From positions 1-34,006 of the forward strand of contig JBAXQC010000027.1 in the NCBI GenBank assembly GCA_037131955.1: 34,006 bases of DNA, written 5' to 3'. The number at the start of each line of letters is the position of its first letter. The first letter of the stretch is position 1. Positions 25,431 to 32,600 of the stretch are shown here, piece by piece. This DNA comes from CAIMMJ01 sp037131955. Its GTDB lineage: Bacteria > Bacteroidota > Bacteroidia > UBA4408. The notes beneath the pieces were generated by a model that made no database searches, was not told the DNA's origin, and saw only the letters and a list, made by a program, of their open reading frames with translations. A program made the translations under genes and the position numbers.

Positions 25431-25464
25431 AAATACCTTTGATTTTTCAGAGGTATTTTTTTTT
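25431..25464 (+). terminator. rpsU terminator abutting the next start codon
   Basis: AAATACCT (25431-25438) pairs with AGGTATTT (25451-25458) around a 12-nt loop, followed by a T-run that ends at 25464. The xerC/D ATG begins at 25465, the very next base. Confidence 0.75.
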
Positions 25465-26346
25465 ATGTATAAATCAGAGTTTTTAGATTACTTAAAATAC
25501 GAGAGGCGGCTTTCTGAGAATACTTTTATTGCCTATACCAATGATTTAGAGCAATTCTTTTTGTTTATTGATGAAAATTTTGGTCCTCTAGTAGTTCCAA
25601 AAGAAATTAAGCACACATTTATAAGGTCCTGGGTAGTTCAACTAATGAACAATAAACTAGACAACAGAAGTGTAAATAGAAAAATTTCTACATTAAAAAC
25701 CTATTTTAAGTTTTTGCTCAAACAAAATTTATTGGAAACAAATCCAATGCAAAAAGTAGTAGCACCTAAAACGGCAAAAAAATTACCCACTTTTTTAGAA
25801 GAAAATACCACATCTAAACTTTTTGAAAATGATTTTTTTAAGGATGATTTTAAAGGAATTTTAAGCAAAACAATTTTTGAAATTTTTTATTCTTTGGGAA
25901 TTAGATTATCTGAATTGATAAACCTAAAAAATACCGATATCGATTATTCAAACAAAAGCATTAAGGTTTTAGGAAAAGGAAATAAAGTAAGAATGCTTCC
26001 CATGTCTAACGAACTAAAAATTGTTTTAGAAAATTTTGATAAGCAAAAAGATACAATGAGCTTAGTATCTGAATTTTTTTTGATAAATGAAAAAGGCAAT
26101 AAATTGTATCCAAAATTTGTGCAGCGTTTGGTTAGCACAAACCTAGAACAAATAAGTACTGTAAAGAAAAAATCTCCCCACGTTCTTAGGCATACGTTTG
26201 CTACACATTTATTAAATAATGGAGCAGATTTAAACGCAATAAAGGAATTGTTGGGACACGCAAGCCTTGCAGCAACACAAGTTTATACTCATAATTCTAT
26301 AGAAAAACTAAAAAACATTCATAAAAATTCTCATCCAAGAGGCTGA
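25465..26346 (+). CDS. Tyrosine recombinase XerC/XerD
   Basis: The 293-residue recombinase has an N-terminal SAM-like core-binding domain (about 1-95; KYERRLSENTFIAYTNDLEQF, SVNRKISTLKTYFKFLL) and a catalytic domain with all expected residues: Arg147 (SLGIRLSEL), Lys171 (LGKGNKVR), His239-xx-Arg242 (HVLRHTFATHLLNNGADL), His265 (LLGHASL) and Tyr274 (QVYTHNS). It probably resolves chromosome dimers at dif during division. Length is normal, and its place after rpsU is common in Bacteroidota; the hibernation factor gene that often follows is absent here. Which of XerC or XerD it is cannot be settled from motifs. The ATG sits directly on the end of the rpsU terminator. Confidence 0.93.
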   Translation: MYKSEFLDYLKYERRLSENTFIAYTNDLEQFFLFIDENFGPLVVPKEIKHTFIRSWVVQLMNNKLDNRSVNRKISTLKTYFKFLLKQNLLETNPMQKVVAPKTAKKLPTFLEENTTSKLFENDFFKDDFKGILSKTIFEIFYSLGIRLSELINLKNTDIDYSNKSIKVLGKGNKVRMLPMSNELKIVLENFDKQKDTMSLVSEFFLINEKGNKLYPKFVQRLVSTNLEQISTVKKKSPHVLRHTFATHLLNNGADLNAIKELLGHASLAATQVYTHNSIEKLKNIHKNSHPRG

Positions 26347-26490
26347 AATAGATCTTTAATTGCATGTTTAAAATAAAATTTTAGTTTAAAAAATATTAAA
26401 ACATAAAAACGCTCCTCGCTTTCTTTTTATAAGCACACTTACTTCTATTGTGTTTTGGTATCAAATTACTTTTGCAAACAATAATTAATT

Positions 26491-26904
26491 TTAATCAAAC
26501 ACAAAAAAGAAAAACACAACTGCAGCCCATTCTTTTTTAACACCCTTGGCATAACCCAAAGTACTGTAATTACTGTTTTGCACAGTTCCATCCTCCTTAA
26601 CAAATCCAATTGTAGAATAGCTGCTATTTTGTACTCTTCCATCGGGCTTAACATAGCCAACGGTGCTGTAACTAGAATTTTGAATGGTGCCATCAGTTTT
26701 TATATATCCAATGGTAGCATAATTTTTATTTTGAATGGTTCCGTTTTCTTTGATGTATCCAACTGTGCTGTAACTTGAATTTTGAATAGTTCCATCAGGT
26801 TTAATATATCCCCTGGTACCATAATTATTATTTTGAATTGTTTGAGCAAACATGGAAAAAACTAAACAATTAAAAAGTACAAATGCTGGAATAAAATTTT
26901 TCAT
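26491..26904 (-). CDS. Secreted tandem-repeat protein (5-fold beta-flower type)
   Basis: The 137-residue product has a signal peptide (cut near MFAQ, residue 21), then six tandem 17-residue units of the form TIQNSSYSTVGYIKPDG (residues 22-120). The repeat matches what is called the 5-fold beta-flower domain in Bacteroidota; function unknown. The end is EWAAVVFFFFVFD, a very hydrophobic, Phe-rich tail after the last repeat. It lies 21 nt after the PTPS/QueD-family gene on the same strand and is probably read through from it. Repeat number may vary between strains. Confidence 0.82.
   Translation of the reverse strand: MKNFIPAFVLFNCLVFSMFAQTIQNNNYGTRGYIKPDGTIQNSSYSTVGYIKENGTIQNKNYATIGYIKTDGTIQNSSYSTVGYVKPDGRVQNSSYSTIGFVKEDGTVQNSNYSTLGYAKGVKKEWAAVVFFFFVFD
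26545..26841 (-). repeat. 51-bp tandem coding repeats (six units)
   Basis: Six in-frame units of 51 bp encode the 17-residue repeat; the last unit is cut after 14 codons. Neighbouring units are very similar at DNA level, consistent with expansion by slippage or recombination. Not a CRISPR: there are no spacers. Confidence 0.88.
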
Positions 26905-26925
26905 AAACTAAAATTTAACATAAAG

Positions 26926-27339
26926 TTAATTACCAAAATACTCCACAAAATTATTCTCTGTTTCAAACAATTTTATGGAATGCAATTTACAACCTAATTC
27001 ATTGATTTCATTTGCAATTTCATTCCAAATTCCTATTGCCAACACCTCTGTTGATGCCATTTTGCCTTGCATAAAATCTACTTCAAGATTTATGTTTCTA
27101 TGGTCTAGTTTTTCAATTACTTTTTCTTTTATTATTTTACTGAGCAATTTTAAATCAACTAAAAATCCAGTTTCCGGATTTATTTCGCCTTTTACAGTTA
27201 CAAACAAATCGTAATTGTGGCCGTGCCAATTTGGATTGGAACATTTACCAAAAACTTTCTCGTTTTTTTCGTTGCTCCATTCGGCTCTAAATAATTTATG
27301 AGCTGCATTAAAGTGCTCCTTTCTAGTAATATATATCAT
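26926..27339 (-). CDS. 6-pyruvoyl-tetrahydropterin synthase / 6-carboxytetrahydropterin synthase family enzyme
   Basis: The 137-residue T-fold enzyme acts on 7,8-dihydroneopterin triphosphate. Zinc ligands are His14 (HFNAAHKL), His39 and His41 (WHGHNY); the catalytic Cys33 lies in GKCSNPNWHGH. ETGFLVDL, LDHRNINLEV, STEVLAIGIWN and FETENNFVEY complete the family pattern. The Cys-to-HGH spacing is five residues, as I recall for the pterin-forming PTPS-II group, whereas queuosine QueD usually has three; such Bacteroidota proteins are often labelled 6-carboxytetrahydropterin synthase regardless. No other queuosine or pterin gene is nearby, so the pathway remains open. It shares a divergent region with mqnB. 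Confidence 0.88.
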   Translation of the reverse strand: MIYITRKEHFNAAHKLFRAEWSNEKNEKVFGKCSNPNWHGHNYDLFVTVKGEINPETGFLVDLKLLSKIIKEKVIEKLDHRNINLEVDFMQGKMASTEVLAIGIWNEIANEINELGCKLHSIKLFETENNFVEYFGN

Positions 27340-27354
27340 CTTATTTTTTTGTGT

Positions 27355-27362
27355 TAAATTTG
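27355..27362 (+). promoter_or_regulatory. -7-like box (TAAATTTG) at the mqnB start
   Basis: TAAATTTG matches TAnnTTTG and ends 3 nt before ATG 27366. If used, the mRNA would be leaderless or start within the first codons. No -33 TTG is visible, so a chance match is possible. Confidence 0.35.
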
Positions 27363-27365
27363 AAC

Positions 27366-28067
27366 ATGCAAATACAAAGATTACTAATTATTTCGGCAGT
27401 AAAAGAAGAATTATCTCCACTGTTTAACTTTTTAAAAATACAACAAACAAACAACAATTTAGTTGAAACTGATTGGAACAATAAAAAAATATTTATTGGT
27501 TTCACAGGTATTGGAATGATAAACTCTGCAGTGTATACCTCTAAATTTATTTTTGAATCGAAGTGTGATTTTGCCATTCAAGCAGGTATTGCCGGTTGTT
27601 TTAATTACGACAACAAACTTGGCGATACGGTTGAAATAACACATGAATTTATTTCGGAAATGTTTGCCCAAGATGGAGATAAAAATATTGAAATGAAAAG
27701 TCTGAACTTAATAAAAGAAGATGCCAATGCGGTGTATACATCTATGGGAATTGAAAATACATCTACCTTATTTCCCAATCTTCAAAAATGCAGAGGTATA
27801 ACGGTAAATACTGTACATGGAAATGAAACAAAAATTGAGCAACTAAAAAAACGTTATTATCAGTTGTTTGATTTATTGCCAAACAGCGAATCTATGGAAG
27901 GTGCAGCATTTTTTACTGCATGCAAAGCCAATCAGGTTCCATGTGCACAAATACGAAGTTTTTCTAATTATGTAGAAACCAGAAACCGCGAAAATTGGAA
28001 AATGAATGAGGCTATTGAGAACCTAAATAAAGAATTAATTGTTTGTTTAGAAAATAACTTGAATTGA
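27366..28067 (+). CDS. mqnB: Futalosine hydrolase MqnB
   Basis: The 233-residue nucleosidase of the PNP/MTAN fold cleaves futalosine to dehypoxanthine futalosine in the alternative menaquinone pathway. Evidence: RLLIISAVKEELSPL at the start, GFTGIGMINSAVYTSKFI, QAGIAGCFN, LGDTVEITHE, a SMEGAAFFTACKANQVPCAQIRSFSNYVETRNR segment containing the nucleoside-binding MEGAA, and linkage to mqnD. ATG 27366 is used rather than the upstream in-frame GTG 27351, which adds five residues. Its stop overlaps the mqnD start (TTGA), so the pair is translationally coupled. Later steps (mqnA, mqnC) are not in the window. Confidence 0.92.
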   Translation: MQIQRLLIISAVKEELSPLFNFLKIQQTNNNLVETDWNNKKIFIGFTGIGMINSAVYTSKFIFESKCDFAIQAGIAGCFNYDNKLGDTVEITHEFISEMFAQDGDKNIEMKSLNLIKEDANAVYTSMGIENTSTLFPNLQKCRGITVNTVHGNETKIEQLKKRYYQLFDLLPNSESMEGAAFFTACKANQVPCAQIRSFSNYVETRNRENWKMNEAIENLNKELIVCLENNLN

Positions 28068-28900
28068 AAAAAATAGTAAGCCTAGGTTACAGTCCTTGCC
28101 CCAACGATTGTTTTATTTTTGATGCAATTGCCAATAAAAAAATTGTTTCGGATACAATTGATTTTGAAATTATTTTGGAGGATGTAGAAACATTAAATAA
28201 AAGAGCCATAAGCAATACAGAAAAAAAACTAGACGTTAGTAAATTAAGTTTTGCTACCCTTATAAAATCTTCCGAGGTATATGCTCTTGCAGATTCAGGT
28301 GCTGCATTAGGTAAAAATTGTGGACCATTACTAATTTGCAGAGCAAATCCCGAAGAACAAATAAATAAAATTAATGAATTATCAATAGCCATTCCTGGCA
28401 TAAATACTACTGCCAATTTGCTCTTAAAATTTGCTTTTCCTTATGCAAAAAACAAAGTAGAAATGGTGTTTTCAGATATTGAAAATTCAGTTCAAAATAG
28501 TAAAACAGACTTAGGTTTAATCATTCACGAAAACCGTTTTACATATCACAAAAAAGGACTAAAAAAGGTAATTGATTTAGGAGAATATTGGCAAGAAAAA
28601 ACCAATATGCCTATTCCTTTAGGTGGCATTGGAATAAGTAGCTCTTTAGAAGATTCAATAAAAATTGAGGTTCAAAGAATGATTAAAGAAAGTATAAAGT
28701 TTGCATTTAATAATCCAGAAAGTAGCAATAAATATGTGTTGGATCACTCGCAAGAAATGGAGAAAGAGGTTATTGAACAACACATTAAGTTGTATGTAAA
28801 CAACTACTCAGTGTCTTTGGGTGAGGAAGGAAAAAAAGCTGTTAATTATCTGTTTGAAACGGAAGGTTTAAGAATGCATCCAGATTTTATTGTTTATTAG
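28064..28900 (+). CDS. mqnD: 1,4-dihydroxy-6-naphthoate synthase MqnD
   Basis: The 278-residue enzyme of the periplasmic-binding-protein-like fold converts cyclic dehypoxanthine futalosine to 1,4-dihydroxy-6-naphthoate. It starts KKIVSLGYSPCPNDCFIFDAI, the MqnD hallmark, then has LDVSKLSFATL, GPLL, IAIPGINTTANLLL, DLGLIIHENRFTY, LGEYWQEKTNMPIPLGGIG and an SNKYVLDHSQEM segment. The start codon is TTG at 28064, overlapping the mqnB stop TGA by 3 bases (TTGA). No ATG is available before the conserved YSPCPND motif, so TTG is genuine. mutY follows after 13 nt. Confidence 0.94.
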   Translation: MKKIVSLGYSPCPNDCFIFDAIANKKIVSDTIDFEIILEDVETLNKRAISNTEKKLDVSKLSFATLIKSSEVYALADSGAALGKNCGPLLICRANPEEQINKINELSIAIPGINTTANLLLKFAFPYAKNKVEMVFSDIENSVQNSKTDLGLIIHENRFTYHKKGLKKVIDLGEYWQEKTNMPIPLGGIGISSSLEDSIKIEVQRMIKESIKFAFNNPESSNKYVLDHSQEMEKEVIEQHIKLYVNNYSVSLGEEGKKAVNYLFETEGLRMHPDFIVY

Positions 28901-28913
28901 CAGCTTTATTTCT

Positions 28914-29975
28914 ATGCTTGATTTTGCAACTAAAATAACTTCATGGTACAAAATAAACAAAAGAGAATTGCCTTGGCGAAACACCAATAATCCTTATTTT
29001 ATATGGCTTTCAGAAATAATTTTGCAACAAACAAGAGTAGACCAAGGAATGGCATATTATTTAAAGTTTGTTCATGAATTTCCAACGGTTAAAGAATTGG
29101 CGAAGGCAGATGATGAAACTGTTTTGAGATTGTGGCAGGGATTAGGTTATTATTCTAGAGCAAGAAATTTACATTTTACTGCTAAGCTAATTGTTGAAAA
29201 TTACAATGGAGTTTTTCCTGCAGATTTTCAAGAAATAAAAAAATTAAAGGGAGTAGGAGAGTACACTGCCGCCGCAATTGCATCGTTTGCCTTTAACCTT
29301 CCTCATGCAGTTTTAGATGGAAATGTATTTAGAGTTTTGTCTAGAATTTTTGGAATTGATCTACCAATTGATTCTACTAAAGGCAAAAAGTATTTTTTAG
29401 AGTTGTGCAACGAACTGTTGGATAAAAAAAATCCTGCATTATTTAACCAGTCAATAATGGAATTTGGTGCTTTGCAATGTGTGCCTAAAAATCCAAGTTG
29501 TACAAGTTGTATTTTCATCGGAAATTGCATAGCTTTCTCTAGAAACAAAGTGTTTGAATTGCCCATTAAATCTAAAAGTTTAGTCAGAAAAAATAGATAC
29601 TTTAATTACTTAATTATTACACATCAACAAAATGTAATTATTAAAAAGAGGACAGAAAATGATATTTGGCAAAATTTATATGATTTTCCATTGATTGAAA
29701 CCGAGAGTTCTTCTGATTTTTCTGAATTAAAACTTAAAATAAAAAATCACGACTTGCTAAAAAACAAGAGTTGGAGTTTGGATAAAGTTTCATCAACAGT
29801 TAAGCACGTATTAAGTCACAGAGATATTTATACTAGTTTTTTTCACATAAAAATGGAGGACCAACCAAGCATAAAAAATAATTATATTTTGTGCCAAGCA
29901 AACCAATTAGATAACTACGGAATGCCAAGGGTTATAACTCGTTACTTAGATTCTAATTTAGTAGTGGGTAGATAA
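28914..29975 (+). CDS. mutY: A/G-specific adenine DNA glycosylase MutY
   Basis: The 353-residue base-excision enzyme removes adenine opposite 8-oxoguanine. Helix-hairpin-helix LKGVGEYTAAAIASFAF lies at about 111-127; catalytic Glu34 (SEIILQQTRV) and Asp135 (VLDGNVFRVLSR) are present; the 4Fe-4S ligands are Cys189, Cys196, Cys199 and Cys205 with C-x6-C-x2-C-x5-C spacing. The C-terminal NUDIX-like domain (about 225-350) reads the 8-oxoG: IIKKRTENDIWQNLYDFPLIE, VKHVLSHRDIYTSFFHIKM. ATG 28914 is chosen; the frame extends to TTG 28890 inside mqnD but adds a non-homologous tail. Cotranscribed with mqnB-mqnD. Confidence 0.95.
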   Translation: MLDFATKITSWYKINKRELPWRNTNNPYFIWLSEIILQQTRVDQGMAYYLKFVHEFPTVKELAKADDETVLRLWQGLGYYSRARNLHFTAKLIVENYNGVFPADFQEIKKLKGVGEYTAAAIASFAFNLPHAVLDGNVFRVLSRIFGIDLPIDSTKGKKYFLELCNELLDKKNPALFNQSIMEFGALQCVPKNPSCTSCIFIGNCIAFSRNKVFELPIKSKSLVRKNRYFNYLIITHQQNVIIKKRTENDIWQNLYDFPLIETESSSDFSELKLKIKNHDLLKNKSWSLDKVSSTVKHVLSHRDIYTSFFHIKMEDQPSIKNNYILCQANQLDNYGMPRVITRYLDSNLVVGR

Positions 29976-30002
29976 GGATAAAGTTTAGGAAAGAAAAATC
30001 AA

Positions 30003-31013
30003 TTACCTAAAACCCAATCCCTGGCTAGTTAATAAATCTTTTGTGGCATCTGATATTTTCAAGCTTGGCGAAACAAACTTCCCTCTACAAGAAAATATTC
30101 CTATCCCATTTTTTATGTTTCCATAAAGTGGTTTTTCTAAAAGCAAACCCGATGAAGGCTTGTTTACTTGCTGATAAAAATACAATTCGTCGCCTCCAGA
30201 AAACAAAGTATACTTTACACTATCTGCAGTTCTTGTAAAATTTCCTTCAGGGAAATTACTGGATTTAAGTGACTTTAAATAACTTATGAAATCTTCGCCA
30301 TTGGTTTTGAGTATAAGCGGTTGTCCTGTACCATTGGAGCTGGAAGCTGTTACTTCGCCCAAATTCCAATCAACAGATTTTGTAACCGCAGCAGTACTTC
30401 CTGTACCTTCTGAATAATAAAATGTGAGAATTATGTTGTAAGTTTTTGCAAAGTTGGCAGGATTCCATTCAAGATTTATGGGAACATAATTTCCATCAGT
30501 TCTTACTATACTAAAGGATGTAGGTAAAAAATTTAGCGAAACACGATCTATTAAATTTGTTTCTGCTGTTACTTCATTGCCAGATTTAATATTGTTTATT
30601 ACCAATCTATACGTTAAAAATTCACCATTTTCTTTGGCAATTAATTTCTCTTTTGTATAATAAATGATGTTTTTTTCTTTTGAGAAAACACCTGTAGAAG
30701 CTCCCGGAAGAATTGTATCTCTTAAACTTATTTCTCTAGTTTTTAATTTGTTTTTTATCACTTCTAATTTCACTCGCAAATCGGCAGGATTGTAGTTAAA
30801 TGAATCTGGAATTTGTGCATAATCAAAATTGTTTCCTTCGCCTAAAAATGCTTTGTTTATTTTTATGTACTGAATAGTATCTGTTTGATTAAGCAAACCA
30901 TAAACCACAGTTTGTTCTTTGTAAGGTTCGTTAATATCAATTTTTGTTGAACAAGCGCTTGCCACCATTAAAGTAATACCGGCAAAAATGCAAAACAGAG
31001 AATTAAATTTCAT
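30003..31013 (-). CDS. Lipoprotein of unknown function (DUF4249-like)
   Basis: The 336-residue product starts with a signal peptide and lipobox (VASACSTKIDI, Cys at about residue 21). EPYKEQTVVYGLLNQTDTIQYIKINKAFLG just after it resembles the opening of the Bacteroidota DUF4249 lipoproteins, though I am unsure of the family. The rest is beta-rich with repeated Ig-like strands (VNLEWNPANFAKTYNIILTF). It should be an envelope lipoprotein; function unknown. It converges with mutY (27-nt gap) and diverges from panB; a -7 box lies at 31035-31042. Confidence 0.72.
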   Translation of the reverse strand: MKFNSLFCIFAGITLMVASACSTKIDINEPYKEQTVVYGLLNQTDTIQYIKINKAFLGEGNNFDYAQIPDSFNYNPADLRVKLEVIKNKLKTREISLRDTILPGASTGVFSKEKNIIYYTKEKLIAKENGEFLTYRLVINNIKSGNEVTAETNLIDRVSLNFLPTSFSIVRTDGNYVPINLEWNPANFAKTYNIILTFYYSEGTGSTAAVTKSVDWNLGEVTASSSNGTGQPLILKTNGEDFISYLKSLKSSNFPEGNFTRTADSVKYTLFSGGDELYFYQQVNKPSSGLLLEKPLYGNIKNGIGIFSCRGKFVSPSLKISDATKDLLTSQGLGFR

Positions 31014-31034
31014 TCTTAAAAAAATTTAGAGTTG

Positions 31035-31042
31035 CAAAAATA
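31035..31042 (-). promoter_or_regulatory. -7 box (TATTTTTG) of the lipoprotein gene
   Basis: The minus strand reads TATTTTTG, 21 nt upstream of the ATG at 31013. A GTG 20 nt further upstream is a weak -33. It is interleaved with the divergent panB promoter. Confidence 0.45.
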
Positions 31043-31051
31043 TCAAAATAC

Positions 31052-31083
31052 TTGGTAGTACTCACATTATTGTTTTAGTTTTG
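31052..31083 (+). promoter_or_regulatory. Promoter of the panB operon (TTG-N21-TAGTTTTG)
   Basis: TTG at 31052-31054 and TAGTTTTG at 31076-31083 fit the Bacteroidota promoter. The -7 box ends 17 nt before the panB ATG, giving a short leader. Confidence 0.65.
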
Positions 31084-31100
31084 TTTAATTTTAAGAAAAT

Positions 31101-31916
31101 ATGTCTGTTCACAAAGAAATAAAAAAGGTAACCACTCACACTCTTCAAGAAATGAAAAGTAGGGGAGAAAAAATTTCTATGCTTACTGCTTACGATTTTT
31201 CTATGGCAAAGATTATAGACGATGCAGGAATTGATGTAATATTGGTGGGAGATAGTGCTTCAAATGTAATGGCAGGAAACGAAACTACCGTTACCATTAC
31301 ATTAGAACAAATGATTTTTCATGGAACATGGGTGGTAAAAGCAGTAAACAGAGCGCTAGTTGTGGTTGATATGCCATTTGGCTCCTACCAAGGAAATTCA
31401 AAAATTGCTTTGCAAAGTGCCATTCGATTGATGAAAGAAGCAGGTGCTCATGCAGTGAAAATGGAAGGTGGAAGCGAAATTTTAGAATCTGTAAAAAGAT
31501 TGGTAGACAGTGGAATTCCAGTAATGGGTCATTTGGGACTAACGCCACAATCTATTTATAAATTTGGAACATATACAGTAAGAGCAAAAAAAGAGGAAGA
31601 AGCAGATAAATTGCGTAATGATGCAATGTTGTTGCAAGAGGCAGGTTGTTTTTCTATAGTATTAGAAAAAATTCCATCTGCATTGGCAACGGAGGTATCA
31701 CAATCATTAGATATTCCTGTAATTGGTATTGGGGCAGGAAGTGGCTGCGACGGACAAGTATTAGTCATGCATGATTTATTAGGAATAAACAACCAGTTTA
31801 ATCCAAGATTTTTAAGAAAATACCTCAATTTATACGATGATATAAAAGGAGCTGTTGAATCTTACATAAAAGATGTAAAAAATGTAGATTTTCCTAACGA
31901 AAACGAACAATATTAG
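31101..31916 (+). CDS. panB: 3-methyl-2-oxobutanoate hydroxymethyltransferase (ketopantoate hydroxymethyltransferase)
   Basis: The 271-residue TIM-barrel enzyme makes ketopantoate from alpha-ketoisovalerate and 5,10-methylene-THF, the first committed step to pantothenate and CoA. Family motifs: MLTAYDFSMAKIIDDAGID, VGDSASNVMAGNETT (metal-binding Asp), DMPFGSYQ, VKMEGG, VMGHLGLTPQS, the catalytic Glu in VLEKIPS, and IGIGAGSGCDGQVLVMHDLLG. Length is typical. It leads a tight four-gene operon; the next ATG lies 3 nt after its stop. Confidence 0.96.
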   Translation: MSVHKEIKKVTTHTLQEMKSRGEKISMLTAYDFSMAKIIDDAGIDVILVGDSASNVMAGNETTVTITLEQMIFHGTWVVKAVNRALVVVDMPFGSYQGNSKIALQSAIRLMKEAGAHAVKMEGGSEILESVKRLVDSGIPVMGHLGLTPQSIYKFGTYTVRAKKEEEADKLRNDAMLLQEAGCFSIVLEKIPSALATEVSQSLDIPVIGIGAGSGCDGQVLVMHDLLGINNQFNPRFLRKYLNLYDDIKGAVESYIKDVKNVDFPNENEQY

Positions 31917-31919
31917 TGG

Positions 31920-32597
31920 ATGGATATTTTATTTGAAGACAACCATATTATTGCCATCAATAAAAAGCCTTCCGAAATTATTCAAGGTGATAAAACTGGT
32001 GATGTACCATTAAACGAAAAGGTAAAAGAGTACATCAAAAAAAAATACAACAAACCCGGAAATGTTTATTTGGGTACTATTCATAGAATAGATAGGCCGG
32101 TAAGTGGAGTAATTTTATTTGGAAAAACTAGCAAAGCTACCAGCAGGCTCAGTGAAATGTTTAGCACCAAAGAAGTAAAAAAAACATATTGGGCAGTAGT
32201 TAAAAATAAACCAGAAAAGGAAGAAGATATTTTAGTTGGTTTTCTTTTTAAAAACGAAAAGCAAAACAAATCCTATCAATCACCTACACCAAAAAAAGGT
32301 TATTTAGAATCCAGTTTGAACTACAGAATAATTGCTAGTTCTGATAATTATTACTTGCTAGAAGTTAATCCTCAAACAGGAAGGCATCACCAGATAAGAG
32401 TGCAGCTTTCTGCAATGGGTTGCCCAATAAAAGGCGATTTAAAGTATGGATTTGATAGGTCAAATAAAAATGCTTCCATACATTTGCACGCCAGAAAAAT
32501 AAATTTTGTGCATCCAGTAACCAAAGAAAATATTGAAATTATTGCTAACCCTCCATCTGACCCCATTTGGAGTTATTTTGTAAACTTAAATTTATAA
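31920..32597 (+). CDS. RluA-family pseudouridine synthase
   Basis: The 225-residue product carries the RluA core without an S4 domain: DILFEDNHIIAINKKP, the catalytic-Asp motif GTIHRIDRPVSGVILFGKT (Asp near residue 59), KTYWAVVKN, LLEVNPQTGRHHQIRVQLSAMGCPIKGDLKYG and IHLHARKINFVHPVT. It converts uridine to pseudouridine in rRNA or tRNA; lacking S4 it resembles RluA/TruC-type members, and the target site cannot be named. It is the second gene of the panB operon, 3 nt after panB and 3 nt before the dedA-type gene. Confidence 0.92.
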   Translation: MDILFEDNHIIAINKKPSEIIQGDKTGDVPLNEKVKEYIKKKYNKPGNVYLGTIHRIDRPVSGVILFGKTSKATSRLSEMFSTKEVKKTYWAVVKNKPEKEEDILVGFLFKNEKQNKSYQSPTPKKGYLESSLNYRIIASSDNYYLLEVNPQTGRHHQIRVQLSAMGCPIKGDLKYGFDRSNKNASIHLHARKINFVHPVTKENIEIIANPPSDPIWSYFVNLNL

Positions 32598-32600
32598 TTA

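Noticed and set aside
25465..26346. Tyrosine recombinase as a sign of an integrated mobile element
   Set aside because: It has XerC/D length and motifs, follows rpsU as commonly seen in Bacteroidota, and has no att-like repeats, tRNA or phage genes around it.
26545..26841. Regular 51-bp repeats resembling a CRISPR or satellite array
   Set aside because: The repeats are contiguous, in frame, without spacers, and encode the 17-residue beta-flower unit.
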